Origin: Candidatus Obscuribacter sp.
GTDB taxonomy: Bacteria > Cyanobacteriota > Vampirovibrionia > Obscuribacterales > Obscuribacteraceae
NCBI GenBank assembly: GCA_016712465.1
Contig: JADJQZ010000001.1
Span: forward strand, 4,278,001 to 4,342,000
Length of the DNA stretch: 64,000 nt
Direction of reading: 5' to 3'
Shown here: positions 1-7,548 of the stretch, in pieces
Layout: each line of letters opens with the position of its first letter
How positions within the stretch are numbered: the stretch's first letter is position 1
Made by a program: the position numbers and the translations under genes
Notes under the pieces: generated by a model
What the model was told of the DNA's origin: nothing
The model's database searches: none
The model's input: only the letters and a program-made list of their open reading frames with translations

Positions 1-882
1 GCCGCAGAAAAGCTGAGCACCGTCATTGCCAAAGGCACCGCCCAGCCCTCGGTCTACCTTTATGTTGCTTATGCCTACAACGGCTGCGGCGATCAGAAGC
101 GAGCCTTGAACACCTACTGCCAGCTCATGAGCAAGTATCCAACCAGCCCGGAAGCACAGCTTGCCTTTCATCAAGCCGTGCGCATAGACTCCCTCACGGC
201 CAGTAAATACGCTTCCATTCTGCCGCAGGCTAAGAAGGTTGTCTCCCCGGCCGGCAAGGAAAACTTTATAGACAGGATAATCCTGATTCCTCCACAGTAT
301 GGACATTCACCGGTGAGCGCGCACACGGTGGAAATTGTCAAACGCGCCATCCGAAAGATACGAGCACCTTATTACAAGATGCTCAGCGAAAGTGGTGCCA
401 CTTTCACCATCGCCCCCAATAGCATGGACAGATGGCCGGGACATAAAGAATTAGAGGCAAAGGTAGACGGCTCGGAGCTAGTGATTGGAGAGGTGGGCGG
501 GCAGACCTACCACAGAGATAATGGCGGACCGGATATCGGTCTGTTTGAAAGACCAATGGTGAGGGGCACCACGCAACTCAAAGAACCCTTTTCGGATATT
601 GCTATCTACAACTGCGCAATTCATGAAATGGGACATGGAATTGACGACCTGATGCGACTCTCGCTCAACCCGGCATTTCTGCTTAGGCATAAAGATGATA
701 TTGCGGCGATGAGCGAAGAAACACAATCGGCAAACCGATACTACCTAAAACCAATGGAGGCCTGCTCCGACATCACAGGCGCTCTAATCGGCGATAATAC
801 CAATGTTGAAGAATGCAAACAGGTGATGCAGGCGTTTCCCAAGTCGACTCAGTGGCTAAGAAGTAAGCTGGGGATCTGGTGA
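1..882 (+). CDS. TPR-HExxH putative metalloprotease, 5' end outside window
   Basis: The frame is open from base 1, so the true start lies upstream; an internal TTG at 106 is not a convincing start. The first ~60 codons read as a TPR hairpin (VYLYVAYAYNGCGDQKRAL). They are followed by a domain with HEMGHGID (first His at codon ~208) and a downstream EACSD motif, an arrangement expected for a gluzincin-type zinc site (two His plus a distal Glu). The gene at 54861-55970 is a clear paralogue with the same order: TPR, GHxPVSxxxV motif, HExxH, EACxxxT. That copy has a signal peptide, so this one is probably exported too. Proteolysis is inferred from the motif only; the substrate is unknown. Confidence 0.8.
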   Translation, partial: AAEKLSTVIAKGTAQPSVYLYVAYAYNGCGDQKRALNTYCQLMSKYPTSPEAQLAFHQAVRIDSLTASKYASILPQAKKVVSPAGKENFIDRIILIPPQYGHSPVSAHTVEIVKRAIRKIRAPYYKMLSESGATFTIAPNSMDRWPGHKELEAKVDGSELVIGEVGGQTYHRDNGGPDIGLFERPMVRGTTQLKEPFSDIAIYNCAIHEMGHGIDDLMRLSLNPAFLLRHKDDIAAMSEETQSANRYYLKPMEACSDITGALIGDNTNVEECKQVMQAFPKSTQWLRSKLGIW

Positions 883-965
883 TGGGTTGAAGTGCGAGGC
901 GGCTTTGACCTAGTTCAATCGGCTAAATTAGCCACTGCTAAATCTGCACACTCACACTCAGCTGC

Positions 966-1700
966 CTAGTCAAAAATGAAATCATCAAGAGAGATGCAAA
1001 TCGGATACTCGAAGCCCCGGGCTCGATAGCGTTCGACATAGAATTGAGCACCTTTCAAGTTGCTGGCAGTTATCCTTATCATGCCATCAGTTATTCGGAC
1101 TTTGCCCAATAGATATGGCAATTCCATAAGAAGAATCTCGCAAACCAGCCGACTTGCTTCTTTGTGTGTATCTGATTTCTTCTTAAGTCGCAGGTAAACC
1201 TGGCAAAAATTCGCATATGGTTCCAGAAATTTGAACTCCACCGCCGCTAAAAACTTGCCAACCGAATAACTACGGAACAAGATAGCTAAATTCTTTCGGT
1301 GTAGCAAAAGGGCTCGGCGCGCCAGATCAACTTTCTGAATCTCTTCAGGACTGGAAGTAGCGATAGTCTCAAGGATCGAGCAAAACACTTCAATGAATGA
1401 TGCCTCTGGATCCTCTGCAGTACTCACCTCGGAAGAGGGCAGACAGTATTCTACATCAATTGACGGTGAAATAGGACATTGGGCGGCTTTGAGCAAGCCT
1501 TTCTGTCCAGAGTTGCATAGGAATCTAACATCAATTGCCGGGAAATTTCCCAAACGTGCAGAGTTAGACCACAAAAAAGAAGCCAATCTCTGTGCAATAA
1601 CAGAGACTTCGGCATTAGATACTATTTCCCCATAAGAAGCCTCAAAAGAAGCACGATCACCTGTAGTGATTTGACCAAATACGCGAAGTTTTTCTCTCAT
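966..1700 (-). CDS. hypothetical protein
   Basis: A protein of about 244 residues with no family I recognise. The ATG at 1700 overlaps the stop of the upstream gene as ATGA, which indicates translational coupling; a TTG at 1709 is a possible alternative. There is no signal peptide or membrane segment. The C-terminal half is rich in Leu, Arg and Lys and probably helical, and it ends in an acidic-aromatic stretch (SLDDFIFD). Base composition is less GC-rich than in the efflux operon further right, in keeping with an accessory gene. Function unknown. Confidence 0.6.
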   Translation of the reverse strand: MREKLRVFGQITTGDRASFEASYGEIVSNAEVSVIAQRLASFLWSNSARLGNFPAIDVRFLCNSGQKGLLKAAQCPISPSIDVEYCLPSSEVSTAEDPEASFIEVFCSILETIATSSPEEIQKVDLARRALLLHRKNLAILFRSYSVGKFLAAVEFKFLEPYANFCQVYLRLKKKSDTHKEASRLVCEILLMELPYLLGKVRITDGMIRITASNLKGAQFYVERYRARGFEYPICISLDDFIFD

Positions 1701-2071
1701 AGAGAACAATCCGACAAAGTGACCGTCTCACCTGAGGCGATCGCCCGAGTATCAATTCTATAGGTAGCACACCCGTACCTGGGTGAGGAAGTGATGGGTC
1801 TATCCAATCCCGTCTCCATTCGGTAGAGAATATCACTGTCCATAACCAGAGGAATCGGGAAGGGTTGATTGTAGTCCAGTAGGCGAGGAAAACCAGGCAC
1901 AGATGGCAGCTCACAAAAAGGGACAGCCTTTTGCGAGTAGCGAAGATCAACCCATATTCCGCCTATGTAATGCCGGTTCAACAAATAAAACATGACGTAG
2001 GATAAATGCTCAGAGGTTAAAGATCTCATCCTAACATAACTATCCCGCAAAACAGCCAGCAGAGCTCTCAC
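1697..2071 (-). CDS. hypothetical protein, coupled to downstream gene
   Basis: A 124-residue protein starting at GTG 2071; an in-frame ATG (MRSLTSEHLS) begins about 40 nt further in and may be the real start. It overlaps the following gene by 4 nt, so the two are likely co-translated and may act together. No signal peptide, no recognisable motif. It could be an unrecognised two-gene module of the toxin-antitoxin or partner-protein kind, but nothing in the sequence proves that. Confidence 0.5.
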   Translation of the reverse strand: MRALLAVLRDSYVRMRSLTSEHLSYVMFYLLNRHYIGGIWVDLRYSQKAVPFCELPSVPGFPRLLDYNQPFPIPLVMDSDILYRMETGLDRPITSSPRYGCATYRIDTRAIASGETVTLSDCSL

Positions 2072-2107
2072 CTATCTATTACGAAATCCACCCGCGGCAA
2101 GTAAAAT

Positions 2108-2617
2108 GTGACTATGAAGCAAGAGCCGCTCAAGCAAGACCCTAACAAACTCGCCGCTGGTCCAATGGCTCGGCGCATGATCCTGGTTTGCCTTTTGATT
2201 GGAATACTTCCGGCGCTGGCATACTCTCCCATTGGTCCAATCGGCTGCGTCATTCTCGTCATTACAGCACTTACCCTGGCCTTAGTCTGGAAACTCGACC
2301 TCAGACAACATCCCGAAAGAACCGCCTTGGAGGAAGTCACAGAAATATTGAGACGCCTGTCAGCAATGGCAGCCGGTATATGCGCGCTCATTAGCTTCTT
2401 CTGCGGAGCAAGTTTCTGGTACGCGCAGCATGCTCCCATAACCGCATCATTAGGTCCACCGCAATCAGTCGCACTTGAACTGCGCAATCCAGAAGCAGAA
2501 CAGAGGCTACTTCTATCCTGTGCCTTCTTTTGTGCCCTCAGTCTTACACTAAAATGGCTCGCACGATGGAGACGCCAAACCGAAGAACTAGCGGAACTTG
2601 AGGAATTCTATGACTGA
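2108..2617 (+). CDS. small integral membrane protein
   Basis: About 169 residues from GTG 2108 (an ATG at 2114 is equally possible; no clear ribosome binding site for either). Hydrophobic segments near residues 24-42, 45-62, 88-107 and 135-152 predict about four membrane spans. A Leu/Glu-rich amphipathic stretch sits between spans two and three, and the tail is acidic (EELAELEEFYD). No family recognised. It is transcribed divergently from the hypothetical pair on its left. Confidence 0.6.
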   Translation: MTMKQEPLKQDPNKLAAGPMARRMILVCLLIGILPALAYSPIGPIGCVILVITALTLALVWKLDLRQHPERTALEEVTEILRRLSAMAAGICALISFFCGASFWYAQHAPITASLGPPQSVALELRNPEAEQRLLLSCAFFCALSLTLKWLARWRRQTEELAELEEFYD

Positions 2618-2927
2618 AGTTGCCAACTCCCGAAGACCGGCTGCTAAGTGAATCGCCAGAGACTCACAGGGAAGAACTGGCCGCTAAACTGCATACCAGA
2701 GCGGAACACCAGACAGACTGGGTTATATCGACATAGAAACTATTTCTAACTTTGACCACGATTGGCACAATCATCTTACCAGTAGCTAAGATCTTTTCTA
2801 ACATGTTAGACCTTTCTAGCATTAACTCGTCCACTATATTAGATTTTCACTTATATTACAGTCTCATCTAGTAACTTTTGCGCCAGTATGTTAGATTTGC
2901 AAATACCAGCTCGAAGACGCCGGAAAA
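2618..2927. other. intergenic region ahead of the AbiE pair
   Basis: About 310 bases without a convincing gene. The first part (2614-2732) has a short open stretch of ~40 codons with no start codon and no recognisable product; it could be a gene remnant. The second half is AT-rich and carries the repeated TTAGA elements annotated separately, so it most likely holds the AbiE promoter and operator. Confidence 0.5.
2797..2895. promoter_or_regulatory. putative AbiE operator: palindrome plus TTAGA direct repeats
   Basis: A perfect 14-bp palindrome TCTAACATGTTAGA lies at 2797-2810. Its right half recurs as TATATTAGATTT near 2835-2846 and TATGTTAGATTT at 2887-2898, and left-half-like TCTAG elements occur at 2815 and 2867. 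The last copy ends about 30 nt before the antitoxin start. AbiEi antitoxins are known to autorepress by binding repeats in their own promoter, so these are plausible sites; binding is inferred. Confidence 0.5.
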
Positions 2928-3560
2928 ATGACCAAACTCAACACATTCGACTTGCGTAGCGCCATAGGACGGGAAGAGTTCGATCATCCTCAATTGGTCT
3001 CGGCTTTGTCAGCCTACGAGGCTGTTCAGCAGAAGATACACGAGCTATTGAAAGCCGGCATCATCATTCGAGTTAAGAAGGGTCTTTACGCATTCGGTCC
3101 TAAAATCAGACAGAGACCAATTTCCCAAGAAAGCCTCGCCAACCTCATTTACGGACCGTCTTGCATCTCAATGGAATATGCACTTTCTTATCATGGGCTT
3201 ATTCCTGAGCGAGTGGAAATTGTCACAAGCGTTACGCCCAAGAAAAACAAAGAGTTCAATACACCCATAGGTCTCTTCACTTACAGACATCTTCCATTGT
3301 CAAAGTATCCGCACGGCATAGAACAACAATGGTTGGATCCAGAACATCCTATCCTTATCGCTTCGCCGGAAAAAGCCCTCTGTGACTACATCGTCTTGAA
3401 TGATGTGTCACTGCATTCAAGCGCAAGCGTAAAGACTTTCCTAGAATTTGATCTTCGAATAGAGCCAGAAAGCTGGCATCGTTTTGAACTAAGAAAGCTG
3501 CTTCAGCTAAATAAGTATTACAAAAACAGCAGTTTGCTGGTACTCCTGGAGACGCTTTGA
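2928..3560 (+). CDS. abiEi: AbiEi-type antitoxin / transcriptional repressor
   Basis: A 210-residue protein with an N-terminal winged-helix-like segment (VQQKIHELLKAGIIIRVKKGLYAF, split around residues 35-57) and an AbiEi-type C-terminal domain. The conserved middle includes SPEKALCDYI, typical of the family. AbiEi proteins neutralise the AbiEii nucleotidyltransferase and repress the operon in type IV toxin-antitoxin / abortive infection systems. The stop overlaps the toxin start by 4 nt (TTGA), so the pair is co-translated. Repeats upstream fit autoregulation. The module appears lower in GC than its surroundings, suggesting horizontal acquisition. Confidence 0.85.
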   Translation: MTKLNTFDLRSAIGREEFDHPQLVSALSAYEAVQQKIHELLKAGIIIRVKKGLYAFGPKIRQRPISQESLANLIYGPSCISMEYALSYHGLIPERVEIVTSVTPKKNKEFNTPIGLFTYRHLPLSKYPHGIEQQWLDPEHPILIASPEKALCDYIVLNDVSLHSSASVKTFLEFDLRIEPESWHRFELRKLLQLNKYYKNSSLLVLLETL

Positions 3561-4426
3561 ATCCTGCAATTCAATCTATGCTAGAGAAGTACAGGTGCGA
3601 GACTCGTCAAGATTACGAGAACGCACTTAAGGAGATCATTCAGGAAATTGCGCTTCTTGGTCTGTGGCGTGCAAAGTTCTTCGAACACGCGGCCTTCTAT
3701 GGTGGATCAGCATTGCGGATTCTTTATGGACTTGACCGTTTCTCTGAAGATATAAACTTCTCGTTGCTTGAGCCACGCAAGGATTTCGAATTGGCGCCTT
3801 ATCTTGATGCAGTGAAGGTCGAGCTGACTGCCATGGGCTTTGTAGTTGAAGTCGAGGAGAGGAGCAAGAGCATCGAGACATCCATCGACTCGGCCTTTAT
3901 TAAAGCCAAAACAAAAGAGCATCTGCTCAGAATCGATGTACCAGCAGCATTATCTGAGCGGATTCACCACAAAGAACAAATGAAGATTAAACTTGAGGTC
4001 GATACTGAGCCACCTGGTGGATTTGAAACCGAAGCGAAGCTTCTTCTGCAACCAATCGCATTTTCCGTTAAGACCTACAAGCAACCTGATTTGTTCGCGG
4101 GCAAGATACATGCTGTGCTGGCCCGAGCAAGACTGAGTGAACGCGTCAAAGGCCGTGACTATTATGACTTTGTTTGGTATATCGGGCGTGGTGTGCCCGT
4201 TCACATGGGTCATTTAGAAAAGCGCTTGCGGCAAACAAACACGTGGATGTCAGAGAAGCAAATGACAAGAGAAGATATTTTGGACCTGCTGGAGCAGCGT
4301 TTCTTGAATCTGGACGTAGAGTCGGCAAGAAAAGACATCCTCCCGTTTATCAAAGATCCCGAGGCTGTGGCAATTTGGTCGCAGGACTTCTTTTTATCGC
4401 TTTTGTCCCGCTTGAAGGTGAGCTGA
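3557..4426 (+). CDS. abiEii: AbiEii-type nucleotidyltransferase toxin
   Basis: A 289-residue protein starting at TTG 3557, coupled to the antitoxin. Nucleotidyltransferase motif I is visible as GGSALRILYG (residues ~50-59), followed by RFSEDINFSL, the metal-binding RxSxDIxF motif. The later conserved block KIHAVLARARLSERVKGRDYYDF carries the lysine and arginine-aspartate residues typical of AbiEii/DUF1814. In characterised systems this enzyme transfers nucleotides to RNA and arrests growth, giving phage defence or stabilising the locus. All key motifs look intact. Note D-I-N rather than the usual D-I-D in motif II, the only visible deviation. Confidence 0.87.
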   Translation: MNPAIQSMLEKYRCETRQDYENALKEIIQEIALLGLWRAKFFEHAAFYGGSALRILYGLDRFSEDINFSLLEPRKDFELAPYLDAVKVELTAMGFVVEVEERSKSIETSIDSAFIKAKTKEHLLRIDVPAALSERIHHKEQMKIKLEVDTEPPGGFETEAKLLLQPIAFSVKTYKQPDLFAGKIHAVLARARLSERVKGRDYYDFVWYIGRGVPVHMGHLEKRLRQTNTWMSEKQMTREDILDLLEQRFLNLDVESARKDILPFIKDPEAVAIWSQDFFLSLLSRLKVS

Positions 4427-4473
4427 CATGGATCATTTGCACTATTATCTTTGCAGGACGCCTCAGGCTACCA

Positions 4474-5190
4474 TTTTGCCTTCTCTATAGCCAGTGCAAA
4501 CTGGAAGCAAAACATCCGACGGCAAAAGGTAACAGCTTCATGAAAGTGGTTATGAAGCACGTCAACGACGAGCCCCAGTTATTTGCAGGTGACGAGCAGG
4601 CGATGGCGCTGGAGAGCGTTATTTTCAAAGCCCGAGCTAAAGATCCGGCGGATAGACATGATTCCATGGACGAATTAAAAGAGGGTTTGCAGTACTGCCT
4701 TTGCTTACTAGAAAATGAGGATGTCTCATCCTTTAGCGAACTTGTCTGGCTGGGTTTCTGGCACTTTGAAGGTCTCGGAAAACTGGCCTCCGATTACAAA
4801 AGAGCCGTAAGATATTACAAAGAAGCTGCTGAAAACGGCTCAGAGAAAGCCATGCGCTACCTGGGCTATCACTACGATAAGGGCTACGGAGTGACGGCCG
4901 ATGCCAAAGTGGCCGCCCACTGGTATAGGCAGGCCGTGGAACTCAATGACGCCGAATCCAAATACTATCTAGCGCTTCTATACCGGGACGGCCGCGGCGT
5001 CAACCAGGACACCCAGCGTTATATGGAACTGCTGGAAGAGGCTGCCCATGGCGACGTCATCGACGCAGTCTATGAGTTGGGGCTGGAAGAAATGGAGCAG
5101 GGCAAGCGCAAGTCGGCCAGGGTGTGGTTTTTGCGGGCGCAAGAGCTAGGACATATCGACTCCGCCGACCGCTTAACTGAGCTTGGTTAA
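4474..5190 (+). pseudogene. 5'-truncated Ser/Thr kinase-Sel1 repeat gene
   Basis: The frame first resembles the last part of a bacterial Ser/Thr kinase domain: GNSFMKVVMKHVNDEP and KDPADRHDSMDELKEGL match the C-lobe pattern of the two intact kinases at 32.9-37.5 kb. It then runs into about four Sel1 repeats (AAENGSEKAMRYLGYHYDKG and following). The P-loop, catalytic HRD and DFG parts are absent; the frame upstream runs antisense to meaning through the abiEii gene. Truncation begins almost exactly where abiEii ends, so arrival of the AbiE cassette probably removed the 5' part. Translation from ATG 4540 could still give a ~216-residue Sel1 protein. Confidence 0.7.
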
Positions 5191-5370
5191 GGCCAGTCGA
5201 ACAAGGCAGAACAGTAAGAATTGTAAGTAAAGACTAGAGGGGAGCCGGACTGAAGCGTGTCCAACAAGCAGGCAGGCATGAAATCGCTCAAGGATAGAAG
5301 TTCGTGCCACAAGAATGCCATTTCTCTTAAGTAAATTGAAAGTGCCCCCTAGCAGGAGCTTTTCTATTCT

Positions 5371-5892
5371 ATGGACAATCACAAGCCATCCGACCAACTT
5401 ACTAAAACTGAAAGACCCGACGTTTGCGCCAACCTCAATCCCGACTTGAGTTGGGCCAACACCAAACTTCAAAGCGCTATGGAGCGTGACTTGAAGAATG
5501 CCTCAGAAGCTCATTTCTCAGGCGGCGGCAATTCATCCGGGTATGAAGTCTTCATGGTGTCGAACCTGAGACCGGCAGAGCAAGCTGCTTCCGACCGAAG
5601 CCGTTATGCCGTCAGTGCGGATAACCGGAACTCAGCACCGGAAGTAATCAAAACCCATGACGAAAAGGGCCGCTCCCTTGCCAACAAAGAAAGCTTCGGA
5701 GAAGTAGTGAAAGACCCGCAACTAGCCAAACGGTTGCACGAGATGGCTTGCACCGCCACCCTGCTAAATGACTTAAAAGCAGCCCAGGGCGAACCCAGCA
5801 AAGGTATGGGCGGTGGCGGCGGTGGTGGCGGCGGCAGGCAGACTGAAGACAGTGCCATTAGACCGCCGGGTCACAAGAAGAATCAGCACTGA
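5371..5892 (+). CDS. hypothetical protein with C-terminal poly-glycine tract
   Basis: A hydrophilic 173-residue protein starting at ATG 5371, with AGGAG about 15 nt upstream. There is no signal peptide. A run of nine to ten glycines (GMGGGGGGGGGR) lies near residues 147-158, followed by a basic tail (PPGHKKNQH). A similar but longer tract occurs in the 31148-32587 gene. The body is rich in Ala, Asn, Ser and Lys with no recognisable fold. Convergent with the MFS gene, ending 5 nt away. Confidence 0.6.
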   Translation: MDNHKPSDQLTKTERPDVCANLNPDLSWANTKLQSAMERDLKNASEAHFSGGGNSSGYEVFMVSNLRPAEQAASDRSRYAVSADNRNSAPEVIKTHDEKGRSLANKESFGEVVKDPQLAKRLHEMACTATLLNDLKAAQGEPSKGMGGGGGGGGGRQTEDSAIRPPGHKKNQH

Positions 5893-5897
5893 TTCTT

Positions 5898-7271
5898 CTA
5901 CCTGCTTCTTTCTGACACCAGAACGGCAGTCTCGGATAAAACCGAGAGGTCTTCCAACTGCAGATCCTTCACAAAGAAGGCTGCACCCATACCCACAATG
6001 TAAACCAGTTCCACACAGGCCGCGGCCATGCCGTAGGAGCCGTGGAAGAAGGCGATTATGGGACCGGTGCACAGTGCCATCACGGCTGCGAAAATGCGTC
6101 CGGCGCCCCAGGCGATACCGGAGGCGGTACCAAGCACGTGGGTGGCAAAACAGTCACAGATGTAGGCGGTGAGCAGTGTGAAGGGAATGCCGATGATGAA
6201 GCCGATCAGGAAGGTCCAGTAATTGATCACACTACTGTAGTGGTTGACTGTCAGAAAGAGCCCCAGGGTCGAAAGCAGACAGCCAAGGAAACTGAGCACG
6301 AATGACTTTCGGTAGCCCAGGCGCCTGACCATGTCCGGCACGATAAAGCAACCCAGGATGCCGCCTACGGAAAGGTAGAGCATGGCGGCACTTCGCTCTT
6401 CCACTGCGACAGCACCGGTGAGCTGGTTGATCCAGGCTGGAATCCAGGATATGCCGGCCCAGTAGCCCACAATGGCAGAGGCGGCCATGGCCGTAGCGAC
6501 CAGGGTGTTGACTCGATTTTCGCCGCTGAAAGCCAACTTGATGGGGTTAACTCCGGCCTGCGGCAAAGTGCCAGTGCGCCGCTTTTCCAGCATGCGCTCT
6601 ACGGTTTGTGGCTCCTTTAGACGGCTGCGAATATAGAAGGTAACGAGAGCCGGCAGGATGCCCACCAGGAAAAGGTAGCGCCAACCGAATTCACCGGAAC
6701 CCAAGTTAAAAAGCCCCGTGAGCATGCAACCAAGTCCGAAGGAGGTCTGCATGACGCTCATGGCCCAGAGCCTTGAATGACGGCTCTTGCTCCAGGATTC
6801 ACCAAGAAGCACACAACCTATGCTGATTTCTCCGCCGATACCAAGCCCTACAAAGAAGCGACAGAGGGCCAGTTCCCACCAGCTATGCACGAAGGCGCAG
6901 AGCCCGGTGGCGGCGGCATAAAGCAAGATAGTCCACATCATTGTCTTGACCCGGCCGAAGCGGTCGGCCACCATGCCAAAGAGCACACTACCAAGAGCCC
7001 AGCCCACCATGAAGGTGGCTAAAATGAGGGCACCATGGTAGCCAATGGTGGTGGCATCCTTGGTTTTCAGAAGTTCTGAAAGAGCCGGGAACATGGCAAT
7101 GAAATAGATGGTGGCATCCATGGCGTCGAAAGACTCGCCAAGGAAGGTAGCCGCCAGGGCATGCCATTTCTGCAGCCGCATCGAGGCCGCGTTTGCTCCG
7201 GCAAGAGCCGGAGGCTTTTGCATAGTTTGCACCATAGATTGAATTGCCTCAAGGGAGCGAGACAGCCCCAC
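5898..7271 (-). CDS. MFS transporter
   Basis: A 457-residue major facilitator protein with about 12 hydrophobic segments after a ~35-residue cytoplasmic N-terminus. The loop 2-3 signature is clear: GMVADRFGRVKTM, and RFFVGLGIGGEI in TM4 fits the sugar/aromatic-acid symporter type (AAHS or sugar-porter-like). The GTG at 7271 is the longest start; in-frame ATGs (MVQTMQK) lie 12-16 codons in. Substrate cannot be read from sequence. It is divergent from the TolC operon and shares the AT-rich 7272-7548 region with it. Confidence 0.85.
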   Translation of the reverse strand: MGLSRSLEAIQSMVQTMQKPPALAGANAASMRLQKWHALAATFLGESFDAMDATIYFIAMFPALSELLKTKDATTIGYHGALILATFMVGWALGSVLFGMVADRFGRVKTMMWTILLYAAATGLCAFVHSWWELALCRFFVGLGIGGEISIGCVLLGESWSKSRHSRLWAMSVMQTSFGLGCMLTGLFNLGSGEFGWRYLFLVGILPALVTFYIRSRLKEPQTVERMLEKRRTGTLPQAGVNPIKLAFSGENRVNTLVATAMAASAIVGYWAGISWIPAWINQLTGAVAVEERSAAMLYLSVGGILGCFIVPDMVRRLGYRKSFVLSFLGCLLSTLGLFLTVNHYSSVINYWTFLIGFIIGIPFTLLTAYICDCFATHVLGTASGIAWGAGRIFAAVMALCTGPIIAFFHGSYGMAAACVELVYIVGMGAAFFVKDLQLEDLSVLSETAVLVSERSR

Positions 7272-7439
7272 TTTAGGGGTGGGGTTTCAGGCGGTCAATG
7301 TGGAAGCTACGAAGCATAAACAGGGAGCCGGCCGTGCTAACGTATAGTTGCTTCCAGCCAAGATTGCTCCTGAGACTCCAGGGTTTGCGCCGGAAATGGA
7401 CGCCCACGGGTGCTTTTGCAAGACTTACCAAAGTGTAAT

Positions 7440-7459
7440 AATTGTAATCTATTATAATT
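7440..7459. promoter_or_regulatory. AT-rich near-palindrome in a divergent promoter region
   Basis: AATTGTAATCTATTATAATT matches its own reverse complement at 16 of 20 positions. It lies in the intergenic region between the MFS gene (minus) and the TolC operon (plus). It contains -10-like TATAAT on both strands (7453-7458 plus; 7451-7456 minus). It may be a shared operator, or simply two back-to-back promoters. Confidence 0.35.
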
Positions 7460-7548
7460 GAACCTTTGGCAGAGAAATTACGTCTAATACTAAGCACAGA
7501 GGCTAAAGTCCACCCCCTCCCCGAGCCTCTTAATTGCCGCAAAAATTG

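Noticed and set aside
5604..5858. Minus-strand frame with a poly-proline run
   Set aside because: It is the antisense of the glycine tract in the 5371-5892 gene and has no start or coding character of its own.
7534..7548. TTG start for the TolC-family gene
   Set aside because: The ATG 15 nt later directly opens the signal peptide and is the better start.
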